From Haemophilus parainfluenzae (lineage in GTDB: Bacteria; Pseudomonadota; Gammaproteobacteria; Enterobacterales; Pasteurellaceae), in the NCBI RefSeq assembly GCF_003252755.1, contig NZ_QEPT01000007.1, positions 39,297 to 103,296 on the forward strand: DNA of 64,000 nt, written 5' to 3'. The notes under the pieces were generated by a model. That model did no database searches and had not been told where the DNA came from. It worked only from the letters and a program-made list of their open reading frames with translations. A program made the translations under genes and the position numbers. This document shows, one piece after another, positions 44,124 through 54,046 of the stretch (the first letter of the stretch is position 1; each line of letters starts with the position of its first letter).

Positions 44124-45209
44124 ATGAAACTCAAAACTTTAGCGCTTTCTTTATTAGCTGCAGGCGTACTTGCAGGATGTAGCGCACACTCTTCTGTGGA
44201 CACTATGAAATCAGACAAAATTATCATTGCTCACCGTGGTGCAAGTGGTTACTTACCAGAGCATACACTTGAGTCTAAAGCGCTTGCATTCGCACAACAC
44301 GCAGACTACTTAGAACAAGACTTAGCGATGACAAAAGATGGTCGTTTAGTGGTTATCCATGACCACTTCTTAGACGGCTTAACTGACGTGGCGAAAAAAT
44401 TCCCAAATCGTCATCGTAAAGATGGTCGTTACTATGTAATCGACTTCACCTTAAAAGAAATTCAAAGTTTAAATATGACTGAAAACTTTGAAACTAAAGA
44501 CGGTAAACAAGTTGCAGTATATCCGGGCCGTTTCCCACTTTGGAAATCACACTTCAAAATCCATACTTTTGAAGATGAGTTAGAATTTATCCAAGGTTTA
44601 GAAAAATCGACTGGTAAAAAAGTGGGTATCTATCCTGAAATCAAAGCACCTTGGTTCCACCACCAAAATGGCAAAGACATTGCAGTTGAAACCCTTAAAG
44701 TGTTGAAAAAATACGGTTACGATAAGAAATCTGACATGGTTTACTTACAAACCTTCGACTTCAATGAGTTAAAACGAATCAAAAACGAATTGCTACCAAA
44801 AATGGGCATGGATTTAAAACTTGTTCAATTAGTGGCATACACCGACTGGCATGAAACTGAAGAAAAAGATGCAAAAGGCAAATGGGTGAACTACGATTAC
44901 GATTGGATGTTCAAACCAGGTGCAATGGCAGAAGTGGTGAAATATGCTGACGGCGTTGGCCCAGGTTGGTACATGTTAGTGGATAAAGAAAAATCTAAAC
45001 CAGGTAACATCGTATACACCCCATTAGTGAAAGAACTCGCACAATACAAAGTGGAATTACACCCATACACCGTGCGTAAAGATGCGTTACCTGAATTCTT
45101 CACTGACGTAAATCAAATGTACGATGCGTTATTGAATAAATCTGGTGCAACCGGGGTATTCACCGACTTCCCAGACACTGGCGTTGAGTTTTTGAAAAAA
45201 CAAAAATAA
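44124..45209 (+). CDS. glpQ: Glycerophosphodiester phosphodiesterase, lipoprotein (protein D homologue)
   Basis: GlpQ hydrolyses glycerophosphodiesters, such as glycerophosphocholine, to glycerol 3-phosphate and an alcohol. From the ATG at 44124 the protein is 361 residues with a lipoprotein signal peptide and lipobox LAGC (lipidated Cys at about residue 19). The catalytic segment IIAHRGASGYLPEHTLES and HDHFLDGLTDVA contain the conserved histidines. The sequence is closely similar to the surface lipoprotein protein D (Hpd) of H. influenzae, which is a vaccine carrier protein. It belongs with glpT; an uptake signal lies upstream. Confidence 0.96.
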   Translation: MKLKTLALSLLAAGVLAGCSAHSSVDTMKSDKIIIAHRGASGYLPEHTLESKALAFAQHADYLEQDLAMTKDGRLVVIHDHFLDGLTDVAKKFPNRHRKDGRYYVIDFTLKEIQSLNMTENFETKDGKQVAVYPGRFPLWKSHFKIHTFEDELEFIQGLEKSTGKKVGIYPEIKAPWFHHQNGKDIAVETLKVLKKYGYDKKSDMVYLQTFDFNELKRIKNELLPKMGMDLKLVQLVAYTDWHETEEKDAKGKWVNYDYDWMFKPGAMAEVVKYADGVGPGWYMLVDKEKSKPGNIVYTPLVKELAQYKVELHPYTVRKDALPEFFTDVNQMYDALLNKSGATGVFTDFPDTGVEFLKKQK

Positions 45210-45227
45210 TACGTAAGTAAAAGTAAT

Positions 45228-45273
45228 AAAAAGAGCGGTCAAAATTCGTTGTGATTTTTGACCGCTTTTTTAA
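45228..45273 (+). terminator. Terminator of glpQ (USS variant)
   Basis: AAAAAGAGCGGTCAAAA pairs with TTTTTGACCGCTTTTTT around about 10 bases, 18 bases after the glpQ stop, followed by T residues. Confidence 0.88.
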
Positions 45274-45389
45274 CATTTATATTATAAATATTCTAAAATA
45301 GAAACGTCTTCCATCTTATAAAATTACTATTCTCTGATACTAAGTTTAAATCCTCTGAAAAAATCAACTACTATAAAATTTTATGGTCA

Positions 45390-46553
45390 TTATTTTTTAT
45401 TATTTTCAGTCTTTTTGCTATTATTAACTTTTTTACTATCATTGGCTTTTTTACTATCATTGGCTTTTTTACTGAGATCAGCTTTTTTATAGTTCTTAGG
45501 AAAACCTCTTTTCATAAATTTAATATCTTCAGATGTAAAACTCAAACATCTAGAGAAATCTAATTTTTGATCATTCAACTTCTGATTATCTTCCTTTTCA
45601 AAATCATGCGGGCAGATAACTCTCACATTCCCTACATTCAGAATAAGATATCCATGAATATAAGTATAAGTTCTTTTATTAATAGTATTCACATATTTTT
45701 CGAATTTATTACGTTCTATTAACTCTAGAAAATCTCCATTTTTCAAAAGATATCCTCCGCTTTCTGATGGGCTTTGTGCAACACCAATAGGCTTTAATAT
45801 CATTCTTTGTAATTTGAATTCATCTCCTATCATAGATAGACAGATAAATAATGCAACATAAAATAAAAAAGAACCCCATAAATATTTAACTATATCAATA
45901 TCTAGATTAAAAAAAATTAAATTCCCAGCAATTAAAAATATTAAATATAAAATGACCAACCAAAAAAATACAGAAGTGCTATTGTTTGACATTTCAATAA
46001 ATATATATGTTGGAATAATAAAGAATGAAGAAGATATAAAATAACAAAAAAAATATAAAACTATAAAACTAAATTTTTTTGAAAATAATTCACTTATTTC
46101 TGATGAATAAATCAACAACCTAATTAAAACAAAGGAAACTGCAAACAAAATATAACCATAAAGCACATTATCCAGAACGTTAGAATATAAAAGCATAAAA
46201 GATAAAAAAGACGATATTATAATAGGATGAGCTGTGATGTACAAAAATTTTTTAGATCTTAAAAAATTTGCAAAATCAGATTTATCAGATTTATCTGATA
46301 ATAATACCTTAATAATTAAAGATGGCAAATTCAAAGCAGTAAATAACATTACAAAAAAAAATGGAATAGATAATACCCCATGAGAAGAAAAACTTGCTTG
46401 CGAAAAAATATACAATTTATCTATAGTTCTCAAATACATCCAAATAAATATAAAGCCTAGAATAGATAGAATAATAGCCAGGCTAGACAAATTTCCAAAA
46501 ATAAGTTTTAATACATCTTCTTTTTTAGTGTTAGATTTACAATTATTAGACAT
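45390..46553 (-). CDS. Hypothetical polytopic membrane protein with repetitive charged tail
   Basis: A 387-residue protein that I do not recognise. The first 250 residues contain about seven hydrophobic segments (for example LAIILSILGFIFIWMYL and FSFIVLYFFCYFISSSF). A soluble C-terminal part follows with ILKPIGVAQSPSESGGYLL and IHGYLILNVGNVRVICPHDF. The last 30 residues are a lysine-rich repeat of the six-residue unit SKKAND. The gene is very AT-rich, lacks uptake signals and lies between glpQ and an RclC-like gene, so it looks acquired. No partner gene hints at its role. Confidence 0.65.
   Translation of the reverse strand: MSNNCKSNTKKEDVLKLIFGNLSSLAIILSILGFIFIWMYLRTIDKLYIFSQASFSSHGVLSIPFFFVMLFTALNLPSLIIKVLLSDKSDKSDFANFLRSKKFLYITAHPIIISSFLSFMLLYSNVLDNVLYGYILFAVSFVLIRLLIYSSEISELFSKKFSFIVLYFFCYFISSSFFIIPTYIFIEMSNNSTSVFFWLVILYLIFLIAGNLIFFNLDIDIVKYLWGSFLFYVALFICLSMIGDEFKLQRMILKPIGVAQSPSESGGYLLKNGDFLELIERNKFEKYVNTINKRTYTYIHGYLILNVGNVRVICPHDFEKEDNQKLNDQKLDFSRCLSFTSEDIKFMKRGFPKNYKKADLSKKANDSKKANDSKKVNNSKKTENNKK
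45428..45486 (-). repeat. 18-bp tandem repeat in the coding tail
   Basis: On the plus strand the unit CTTTTTTACTATCATTGG is repeated twice exactly, with degenerate copies on both sides (TTACTGAGATCAG and TATTATTAA). It encodes the SKKAND-type repeat. A unit of 18 bases changes protein length without breaking the frame. Confidence 0.8.
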
Positions 46554-46733
46554 GATATTAATTTATTAGCAATTATAGCGACAACCAGTTCCAAGCCATT
46601 CTGATTAGCAGAGGAGGTTGTAATCAAATTTTTAGGTGCGTGAGTTCTGTATATCCTTCATCATGACGATATAACTATCAGTATATAAATATTATCACTG
46701 CTTATTTACTACTAAGTTTTTTATATCTTAGTA

Positions 46734-46766
46734 AAAAAGCTTGCCGTTTATCCCAGCAAGCCTTTT
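46734..46766 (-). terminator. Terminator of the RclC-like gene
   Basis: GCTTGC and GCAAGC pair around an 11-base loop; on the minus strand the stem is followed by TTTTTTAC. It lies 13 bases after the stop codon. Confidence 0.8.
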
Positions 46767-46778
46767 AAAATCTAGCTA

Positions 46779-47408
46779 TTACGCAAATTGTTTTTTATTA
46801 TTTAAATAGCGTTTCGCACACTCTGCTGCAGCAACTAAGCCACCTGCCATCATAATAATATCTTTAATCACGAGTCGGCCAGCACCTGAGAGATATGGGA
46901 AGCCATAATTAGGTGTTGGGAAGTCCCCACCTAAATTCGGCACCCAGGTTTCTGGCGTAAATATCAGGAAGGACAGCGTGACTATCGACATACCAAACGT
47001 GAGTAAGCCTCCAAATAGCCCTAGTGTTGGTGACCAAATGCCTGCTAATACTAAAATACCAATTGTCACAATGATTGCGCCAATAATATAAGAAGCGGTA
47101 TAGGTGCCGTTGGCTTTATGCCATTCGATATTTTTTGCGACCATTTTGCCTTCAGGGTTTTTATATAAGGTATATTCTTTTACTAAAACACCCTTATCAT
47201 TTGTCACTTCATTTGCACCGTTTTTGTAAAGGAAACTTAAGAAAGGACTATTTGACACAAAGTGTGCAATACCATCTGCCTCATATTGGCAAACTTTTAA
47301 ACCTCCAATCCAAACCATCACAACACAAATCGCAATGCGGATAAAGTTAATAAATTGACGTTGCAATGGCGCAACAATATTAGCTAGCAATGTAACTAAT
47401 GCACTCAT
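46779..47408 (-). CDS. YkgB/RclC-family (DUF417) membrane protein
   Basis: From the ATG at 47408 (AGGAG seven bases upstream) the protein is 209 residues, starting MSALVTLLANIVAPLQRQF. It has about four membrane segments and the DUF417 patterns ICVVMVWIGGLKVCQYEADGI and VSNSPFLSFLYK. The E. coli member RclC (YkgB) belongs to the reactive chlorine resistance operon; whether this one has that role is unknown. No rclR or rclA homologue is near. An oxidant or envelope stress role is a family-based guess. Confidence 0.82.
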   Translation of the reverse strand: MSALVTLLANIVAPLQRQFINFIRIAICVVMVWIGGLKVCQYEADGIAHFVSNSPFLSFLYKNGANEVTNDKGVLVKEYTLYKNPEGKMVAKNIEWHKANGTYTASYIIGAIIVTIGILVLAGIWSPTLGLFGGLLTFGMSIVTLSFLIFTPETWVPNLGGDFPTPNYGFPYLSGAGRLVIKDIIMMAGGLVAAAECAKRYLNNKKQFA

Positions 47409-47548
47409 GTAGAACTCCTCATATAGTTCAATTGATATTACAGGCATAATGCCCAAGAATTTTTATATAAAATATTTATATAAATCATTAACAATATTAC
47501 TCACTAATATTGTTGGTGTTTTTTTATTGATCAGATTTATGCAATAAA

Positions 47549-47582
47549 AAAAGAGATACCAATTTCTTAGTATCTCTTATTT
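47549..47582 (-). terminator. Terminator of purL
   Basis: On the minus strand AAGAGATAC pairs with GTATCTCTT around a 10-base loop, followed by seven T residues, 30 bases after the purL stop. Confidence 0.92.
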
Positions 47583-47611
47583 TTAATTAATTTTCCGTGA
47601 TCGATTTCACA

Positions 47612-50600
47612 TTATTTGAAATTCACTCTCGCATTTCTAAAAATTCTCATCCATGCGCCATCTTCAGACCAATCTTCTGGATACCATGAGTTGCTCACGG
47701 CACGGAATACACGTTCTGGGTGTGGCATCATCGCGGCAATACGACCGTCCACGTTAGAAATTGCGGTAATCCCTAATGCTGAACCATTTGGGTTAGCAGG
47801 ATAGGTTTCAGTCACATTTAAATGGCTGTCGATATATTGCGCCACAATCAAGTTTTGGGTTTGAAGTGCGGTCAAATTCTCAGGTGTTTTGAATTCTACG
47901 CGACCTTCACCGTGAGAAACCGCAATCGGCATATGTGACCCCGCCATCCCTTTAAACCACAATGAGTTGGTGTCGTTGATTTTCACCATCGCGGCACGGG
48001 CTTCAAAACGCTCTGACTTATTACGCACAAAACGTGGCCAATTTTCTGCACCAGGGATAATTTCCGCAAGGGTGGAGATAAATTGACAGCCGTTACATAC
48101 GCCTAATGAAAGGGTGTTTTCATTGGCGAAGAATTGGCTGAATTGATCGCGTAATTGTGGGTTAAATAAAATAGATTTCGCCCAGCCGCCGCCTGCACCT
48201 AATACGTCACCGTAAGAGAAGCCACCACAGGCCACCATCGCGTTGAAGTCGTTTAAGTTGTAACGGCCTGCCATTAAATCACTCATGTGAACATCAATCG
48301 CCGCAAAGCCTGCACGGTCAAAAGCCGCCGCCATTTCAACATGGCTGTTTACGCCTTGTTCACGCAATACCGCTACTTTTGGTTTCACGCCTTTGCTGAT
48401 GTAAGGCGCAGCAATATCTTCATTCACATCATAAGTTAAGTGAGCAGATAAACCTTTGTTGTCTATTGCTTTTTTCGCTTCAAATTCTTGGTCAGCACAT
48501 TCTGGGTTATCACGTAAGCGTTGCATTTGGTGAGTGAGTTCTGCCCAAATACTGCGTAATTCAGAGCGTTTTTCGCTTAATAATTTTTTGCTACCGCGTG
48601 TGATTTCAAAACGATCTTCTAAGCTTACAGAACCGAGTTCATAAGTTAAACCAAGCAAGTCATGGGCTTTTAATACCTCACGCACGGTGCTTAATTCACT
48701 TTCTGATACTTGGATCACTGCGCCTAATTCTTCATTGAATAACACGGCTAAATCATTGTCGCCTAATGCAGAAATATCCACATCCACACCGCAGTTACCC
48801 GCAAACGCCATTTCTGCAAGCGTGGTAATTAAACCACCGTCTGAACGGTCGTGGTAAGCCAATAATTTGCGCTCTGCTACTAGTGCTTGCATTGCATCAA
48901 AGAAGTTTTTCAGTTTAGCTACGTTTACCACATCAGCCGGTTTGTCACCTAATTGCTTATACACTTGCGCAAGTGCGGTCGCACCTAGGCGATTTTTTCT
49001 TTCGCCTAAATCAATCAATAATAAACGGCTTGCGCCTTTATCTGTGCGTAATTGAGGTGTCACGGTTTTGCGGACATCTTCCACGCGAGCAAAAGATGAA
49101 ATCACTAAAGAAAGCGGAGCTGTTACTGATTTTTTCTCGCCATTTTCTTCCCAGGTGGTTTTCATCGACATGGAGTCTTTACCCACTGGAATGGTGATTC
49201 CTAATGCAGGGCAAAGTTCTTCACCCACTGCTTTTACCGCTTCATATAAGCCAGCGTCTTCACCACCATGACCTGCTGCAGACATCCAGTTTGCAGACAG
49301 TTTGATGCGTTTAATATTGCCAATGTTGGTGCCCGCAATGTTGGTAATGGATTCAGCCACCGATAAACGTGCAGAAGCACCAAAGTCTAATAATGCCACA
49401 GGTGCACGCTCGCCCATTGCCATGGCTTCACCGTGATAGCTGTCTAATGAAGCGGTTGTGACGGCCACATCAGACACCGGAATTTGCCATGGGCCTACCA
49501 TTTGATCACGCGCTACCATACCTGTTACCGAACGGTCGCCAATGGTGATTAAGAACGTTTTTTCTGCCACCACCGGTAAACGTAATACACGATGAAAAGC
49601 TTCTTTTAATTGAATATTTTCTGTTGCAAGCGGTTGATTTTCGACAGTTTTTGACGAAACCTCGCGCGTCATTTTCGGGGTTTTGCCCAATAACACATTC
49701 ATTGGCAAATCAATTGGATTATTATCAAAATGACTATCGTGCAAGGTTAAATGTTTCTCTTCCGTTGCCTCACCAATGACCGCAAACGGCGCACGCTCAC
49801 GCTCACAAAGTGCGGTAAATAATTCGAGTTTTTCTGGTGCAACCGCTAATACATAACGTTCTTGCGATTCGTTACACCAAATTTCTAATGGCGACATCCC
49901 TTTTTCATCACAAAGGATGGAACGTAAGTCAAATTTACCGCCACGTTCGCCATCATGAACTAATTCAGGCATTGCATTGGATAAACCACCCGCACCCACA
50001 TCGTGGATAAAGAGAATTGGGTTTTCATCACCTAATTGCCAGCAGCGATCAATCACCTCTTGGCAACGGCGTTCCATTTCTGGGTTTTCACGTTGAACAG
50101 AGGCAAAATCTAAATCTTCTTTTGATTTCCCGCTGTCCATCGAAGACGCTGCCCCACCGCCTAAGCCGATGTTCATGGCTGGGCCGCCTAATACGATCAA
50201 TTTCGCACCGACTGGAATTTCACCTTTTTGAACGTGTTCGCCGCGAATATTACCAATACCGCCGGCTAACATAATCGGTTTATGATAACCTCGCACTTCT
50301 TCACCGTTGAAGCTGTTGACTTTCTCTTCATAGGTACGGAAATAACCCAATAACGCAGGACGACCAAATTCATTGTTAAATGCTGCGCCACCTAATGGGC
50401 CTTCAATCATAATATCTAAGGCTGAAGCAATACGGTTTGGTTTAGAAAGTGGATTTTCCCAAGGTTGTTCAAAGTTAGGAATCACGAGGTTTGATACGGA
50501 GAAACCGGTTAAACCCGCTTTAGGTTTTGCACCACGACCCGTTGCGCCTTCATCACGAATCTCACCGCCCGAACCTGTTGCAGCACCAGGGAATGGCGAA

Positions 50601-51505
50601 ATCGCGGTTGGGTGGTTATGGGTTTCCACTTTCATTAAGATATGCGCATCTTCATTGTGATAGCGATATTGTCCATCTTGATCCGCAAAGAAACGGCCGA
50701 CTTTTGAGCCTTCCATCACCGCAGCATTATCTTTATAGGCTGAAAGCACGAAATCAGGGGTTTTCTCAAAGGTATTTTTAATCATCTTAAACAGGGATTT
50801 ATCCTGTTTTTTGCCGTCAATAATCCAATCCGCATTAAAGATTTTATGGCGGCAGTGCTCAGAGTTGGCTTGCGCGAACATATAAAGTTCAATATCGTGT
50901 GGATTGCGCCCTAATTGGGTAAAGTTTTCCACCAAATAATCAATTTCATCTTCTGCCAGTGCCAAGCCTAATTCTACATTGGCTGTCACTAAGGCTTCAC
51001 GTCCGCCTTTCAAAATATCCACGGTTTTAAACGGTTTCGGATCTTGATGACGGAATAAAATCTCTGCATCTTGCGGATTGCGCACCACGGTTTCCATCAT
51101 TCGGTCATGTAAAAGTGCGGTCAATTTTTCTGTTGTTTTTTCATCAAGCGGTTGGCTTAACTCAAAATAATACGCCAAACCACGCTCAATGCGCTCTACT
51201 TCATTTAAACCGCAATTATGCGCGATATCCGTCGCTTTAGAAGACCAAGAAGAAATCGTGCCAACGCGAGGAATCACGATAAAGGTTTCACCTTTAGCAT
51301 CGTGTTCTGCCAAGGTTGGGCCGTAATGTAACAATGCTTTTAGTTTTGCTTCCTGCTCGCTAACAAGCGGTCGATTTAATTCCACAAAATGCAAGTATTC
51401 CGCGTAAACCGATTTTACCGGTAATTGATTTTGTTGGAATTTTTGCATTAGACCTTGAATACGGAATTCAGAAAGGGCGGGGGAGCCACGAAAAGTTTGA
51501 AACAT
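47612..51505 (-). CDS. purL: Phosphoribosylformylglycinamidine synthase PurL
   Basis: PurL converts FGAR and glutamine to FGAM in purine synthesis. The start at 51505 ([15 protein letters not shown]) gives 1297 residues, the usual length of the single-chain gammaproteobacterial enzyme; the open frame continues 28 codons upstream across the operator, which is not coding. Domains: N-terminal PurS-like, two AIRS-like synthase halves ([20 protein letters not shown]), and a C-terminal glutamine amidotransferase with the nucleophile in LGVCNGCQ and the SHGEGR histidine. Controlled by a PurR box upstream. Four uptake signals lie within it. Confidence 0.97.
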   Translation of the reverse strand: MFQTFRGSPALSEFRIQGLMQKFQQNQLPVKSVYAEYLHFVELNRPLVSEQEAKLKALLHYGPTLAEHDAKGETFIVIPRVGTISSWSSKATDIAHNCGLNEVERIERGLAYYFELSQPLDEKTTEKLTALLHDRMMETVVRNPQDAEILFRHQDPKPFKTVDILKGGREALVTANVELGLALAEDEIDYLVENFTQLGRNPHDIELYMFAQANSEHCRHKIFNADWIIDGKKQDKSLFKMIKNTFEKTPDFVLSAYKDNAAVMEGSKVGRFFADQDGQYRYHNEDAHILMKVETHNHPTAISPFPGAATGSGGEIRDEGATGRGAKPKAGLTGFSVSNLVIPNFEQPWENPLSKPNRIASALDIMIEGPLGGAAFNNEFGRPALLGYFRTYEEKVNSFNGEEVRGYHKPIMLAGGIGNIRGEHVQKGEIPVGAKLIVLGGPAMNIGLGGGAASSMDSGKSKEDLDFASVQRENPEMERRCQEVIDRCWQLGDENPILFIHDVGAGGLSNAMPELVHDGERGGKFDLRSILCDEKGMSPLEIWCNESQERYVLAVAPEKLELFTALCERERAPFAVIGEATEEKHLTLHDSHFDNNPIDLPMNVLLGKTPKMTREVSSKTVENQPLATENIQLKEAFHRVLRLPVVAEKTFLITIGDRSVTGMVARDQMVGPWQIPVSDVAVTTASLDSYHGEAMAMGERAPVALLDFGASARLSVAESITNIAGTNIGNIKRIKLSANWMSAAGHGGEDAGLYEAVKAVGEELCPALGITIPVGKDSMSMKTTWEENGEKKSVTAPLSLVISSFARVEDVRKTVTPQLRTDKGASRLLLIDLGERKNRLGATALAQVYKQLGDKPADVVNVAKLKNFFDAMQALVAERKLLAYHDRSDGGLITTLAEMAFAGNCGVDVDISALGDNDLAVLFNEELGAVIQVSESELSTVREVLKAHDLLGLTYELGSVSLEDRFEITRGSKKLLSEKRSELRSIWAELTHQMQRLRDNPECADQEFEAKKAIDNKGLSAHLTYDVNEDIAAPYISKGVKPKVAVLREQGVNSHVEMAAAFDRAGFAAIDVHMSDLMAGRYNLNDFNAMVACGGFSYGDVLGAGGGWAKSILFNPQLRDQFSQFFANENTLSLGVCNGCQFISTLAEIIPGAENWPRFVRNKSERFEARAAMVKINDTNSLWFKGMAGSHMPIAVSHGEGRVEFKTPENLTALQTQNLIVAQYIDSHLNVTETYPANPNGSALGITAISNVDGRIAAMMPHPERVFRAVSNSWYPEDWSEDGAWMRIFRNARVNFK

Positions 51506-51570
51506 ACGGGTACCTTTGAGTTGTGTTTGAGATGAAAATCGCGGGCTATTATAAAGGAAAACACGCCAAA

Positions 51571-51586
51571 ACGAAAACGTTTGCGT
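51571..51586 (-). promoter_or_regulatory. PurR operator upstream of purL
   Basis: On the minus strand ACGCAAACGTTTTCGT matches the purine repressor consensus at every position of the established variant. It lies about 65 bases upstream of the purL start, in the promoter region. Confidence 0.9.
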
Positions 51587-51681
51587 CAATCATTTTCAAA
51601 TGATTTTCAGTGGGAGAAAGCATATAATCATCAAGCTATTTCAAAACAATCCGAAAACTAACCGCACTTTGGGGCGCTACT

Positions 51682-52479
51682 ATGATCATCAATGACATCA
51701 ATTTCAACGATCTCTATCAACAACATCTGAAAGCCTGTAATCACTATAATCTTCCACCAACAAAATGGGATAAAAAAGCCCCTAAAATGGCCGAAAATTT
51801 AGTGGGCAAACCAAGCCGTTATAACGAGATCTTACTTAAAGCCATGAATGTGCAACCCAATGAAACCGTGTTAGATATCGGCTGTGGCCCCGGCACCTCT
51901 GTGATTCCTTTAGCCCAACAATGCCAAGCTGTGTATGCCCTCGATTACAGCCAAGGCATGTTAGAGATGGTTCAGCAATATAAAGAAAAGTATCAACTGA
52001 ATAATATTACGCTTCTACATAAATCATGGTCGGATAACTGGGATGATGTACCTCAAGCAGATGTAATACTCGCCTCTCGCTCGACACTTGTGGATGATTT
52101 GGATGACATGATTGAAAAACTGCAAAGTAAGGCGAAAAAACGGGTCTTTTTAACCTCGGTGACACAACGCCATTTTCTCGATGAAGGCGTATTTGAAGCC
52201 ATTGGTCGTGATGATGTGGGCTTTCCAACTTATATTTATTTAGTTAATCGCCTTTACCAAAAAGGCATTCACGCGAATGTGAGTTTTATTGAAACTGAAT
52301 CAGGCCATTTCCAAGGCGACACCTTTGAGGATTTATTAAATTCTGTGGAGTTTTCTCTCGGTAATCTCACTGAAAAAGAAAAACAAGATTTGGCTCAATT
52401 CTATCAACAAAAACAAACTAATAACGACCCAATAAAACACGGACAACGTAAATGGGCGTTAATTTGGTGGGAGGTTTAA
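51682..52479 (+). CDS. Class I SAM-dependent methyltransferase
   Basis: A 265-residue soluble methyltransferase of unknown substrate. The SAM-binding motif is VLDIGCGPGTSVIPLA (about residues 61-76), with the acidic motif II ALDYSQGMLEMV and motif IV DVILASRSTLVDD. The N-terminal region (HLKACNHYNLPPTKWDKKAP) is like a group of conserved Haemophilus methyltransferases related to H. influenzae HI0095. It is divergent from purL and convergent with gph; no partner suggests its substrate. An uptake signal lies just before its ribosome binding site, GGGGCGC. Confidence 0.82.
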   Translation: MIINDINFNDLYQQHLKACNHYNLPPTKWDKKAPKMAENLVGKPSRYNEILLKAMNVQPNETVLDIGCGPGTSVIPLAQQCQAVYALDYSQGMLEMVQQYKEKYQLNNITLLHKSWSDNWDDVPQADVILASRSTLVDDLDDMIEKLQSKAKKRVFLTSVTQRHFLDEGVFEAIGRDDVGFPTYIYLVNRLYQKGIHANVSFIETESGHFQGDTFEDLLNSVEFSLGNLTEKEKQDLAQFYQQKQTNNDPIKHGQRKWALIWWEV

Positions 52480-52484
52480 GAAAA

Positions 52485-52511
52485 AAAGCGGTCATTTTTG
52501 ACCGCATTTTA
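52485..52511. terminator. Terminator between methyltransferase gene and gph
   Basis: AAAAGCGGTCA and TGACCGCATTTT pair around TTTT with one mismatch near the base. It separates two convergent genes and resembles a degenerate uptake-signal dyad. Confidence 0.8.
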
Positions 52512-52525
52512 CGCTTTTAGATAGA

Positions 52526-53200
52526 TTAAAGAATCTCTAATAACTTCGCAAAGTCATCAAACACCCAATCTGGGTTTGATTCAGCAATTGGAATGTTGTA
52601 GTTGTATCCGTAAGTTAAACCCACAGCAGGACAACCTGCTGAATGTGCTGCGAGAATATCATTTCGAGAGTCACCTACAAACAACACTTGACGAGGTTCT
52701 ACGCCAAATTTACCACATAAATAATACAATGGGCCTGGATGTGGTTTAATCGCGGGTAATGATTGCCCACCAAGCATTTCACTGAATAAATGATCGATGC
52801 CAAATGCCGCCAATACTGGCTGAACATGGCGAGTTGGTTTGTTCGTTACCACGGCTAAGGTATAACCACGAGCTTTCAAAGTTTCCAATGTTTCTTTCAC
52901 ATTTGGATATAAACGACTCACATTGCAAAGATTCTCCGCGTAATACACATTAAAACGCTCTTTCACTTGCTCCATTTCTGCATCTGAAAAGTCTTTACCT
53001 GTTTGTACTTTTGCCCATTCTAAAGCGCGAGCAATCAATACAGGCGCCCCATTACCAATCCAAGTTAACACTAACTCTTCTGGTGCTTGGGGTAAATCAA
53101 AGTCTGCTAAAGCAGAATTCACAGATAACGCTAAATCCGGCAAGCTATTCACAAGCGTACCATCTAAATCAAAACCGATAACTTTAAATTGAGTCTTCAT
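52526..53200 (-). CDS. gph: Phosphoglycolate phosphatase
   Basis: Gph dephosphorylates 2-phosphoglycolate, a product of DNA 3'-end repair. From the ATG at 53200 the protein is 224 residues; an ATG four codons earlier abuts the rpe stop but lacks a ribosome binding site. HAD motifs: FDLDGTLVNS (nucleophile D11, acid D13), VVTNKPTRHVQPVL (motif II) and VGDSRNDILAAHSAG (motif IV). It follows rpe directly, the conserved rpe-gph pair. Confidence 0.95.
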   Translation of the reverse strand: MKTQFKVIGFDLDGTLVNSLPDLALSVNSALADFDLPQAPEELVLTWIGNGAPVLIARALEWAKVQTGKDFSDAEMEQVKERFNVYYAENLCNVSRLYPNVKETLETLKARGYTLAVVTNKPTRHVQPVLAAFGIDHLFSEMLGGQSLPAIKPHPGPLYYLCGKFGVEPRQVLFVGDSRNDILAAHSAGCPAVGLTYGYNYNIPIAESNPDWVFDDFAKLLEIL

Positions 53201-53212
53201 TCTCTCTACCAT

Positions 53213-53884
53213 CTATTTAACTGAAGCTAACTGCTCACGCATTTGATCAATGATTTGTTTATAATCTAGTTTGCCAAAAATCGCTGAGCCTGCCACGAAC
53301 ATATCTGCACCGGCTACGGCGATTTCTGCAATATTATCCACTTTTACCCCACCATCAACTTCTAAACGGATATCTAAACCGCTTTCATCAATCAGACGAC
53401 GTGCTTGTTGTAATTTTTTCAATGTGGAAGGTAAGAAGGATTGCCCACCAAATCCTGGATTCACGGACATTAACAAGATCACATCCACTTTATCTAATAC
53501 ATAATCCAAATAACTTAATGGCGTCGCTGGATTAAACACTAAACCTGATTTACAACCGTGATCACGAATGAGCTGTAAAGAGCGGTCAATATGTTCACTG
53601 GCTTCAGGATGAAATGTAATATAATCCGCACCGGCTTTGGCAAAATCAGGAATGATACGATCGACCGGTTTCACCATTAAATGCACATCAATAGGTGCTT
53701 TAATGCCATAATCACGCAAAGCTTTACACACGGCGGGGCCAAAGGTTAAATTCGGCACATAGTGATTATCCATTACATCAAAATGAATTACATCCGCACC
53801 GGCATTCAATACGTTTTGCACATCATCACCAAGACGAGCAAGATCTGCAGAAAGGATAGAAGGGGCGATTAAATAAGGTTTCAT
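53213..53884 (-). CDS. rpe: Ribulose-phosphate 3-epimerase
   Basis: Rpe interconverts ribulose 5-phosphate and xylulose 5-phosphate in the pentose phosphate pathway. The 223-residue TIM barrel has the family motifs [30 protein letters not shown] with metal-binding His and Asp, [13 protein letters not shown] and [12 protein letters not shown]. Length matches the family. It starts the rpe-gph pair; AGGAGATGACAA precedes the ATG. Confidence 0.98.
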   Translation of the reverse strand: MKPYLIAPSILSADLARLGDDVQNVLNAGADVIHFDVMDNHYVPNLTFGPAVCKALRDYGIKAPIDVHLMVKPVDRIIPDFAKAGADYITFHPEASEHIDRSLQLIRDHGCKSGLVFNPATPLSYLDYVLDKVDVILLMSVNPGFGGQSFLPSTLKKLQQARRLIDESGLDIRLEVDGGVKVDNIAEIAVAGADMFVAGSAIFGKLDYKQIIDQMREQLASVK

Positions 53885-53983
53885 TTGTCATCTCCTAAAG
53901 GATAAAAGTGGTTGTAGTTTACTACGTTGAGCTCAATTTTACCTTGATTATTTACAAGTTTTAGCTGAAAACAAAGAAAAAAT

Positions 53984-54020
53984 AACCGCACTTGATTCAA
54001 TTGTCTCAAAGTGCGGTTGG
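53984..54020 (-). terminator. Uptake-signal dyad after the nucleotidase gene
   Basis: AACCGCACTT and AAGTGCGGTT form a 10-base-pair stem around about 15 bases, 27 bases after the stop of the nucleotidase gene on the minus strand. Confidence 0.8.
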
Positions 54021-54046
54021 TTTTTATTGTATTTTAAAAGGATCGA

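Noticed and set aside
46554..46733. Possible coding remnant between the RclC-like gene and the AT-rich membrane gene
   Set aside because: Only very short frames were found on either strand, none with a start, ribosome binding site and recognisable sequence.
51505..51589. 28-codon N-terminal extension of purL
   Set aside because: It covers the PurR operator and promoter region and is absent from the PurL family start, so the ATG at 51505 is used.
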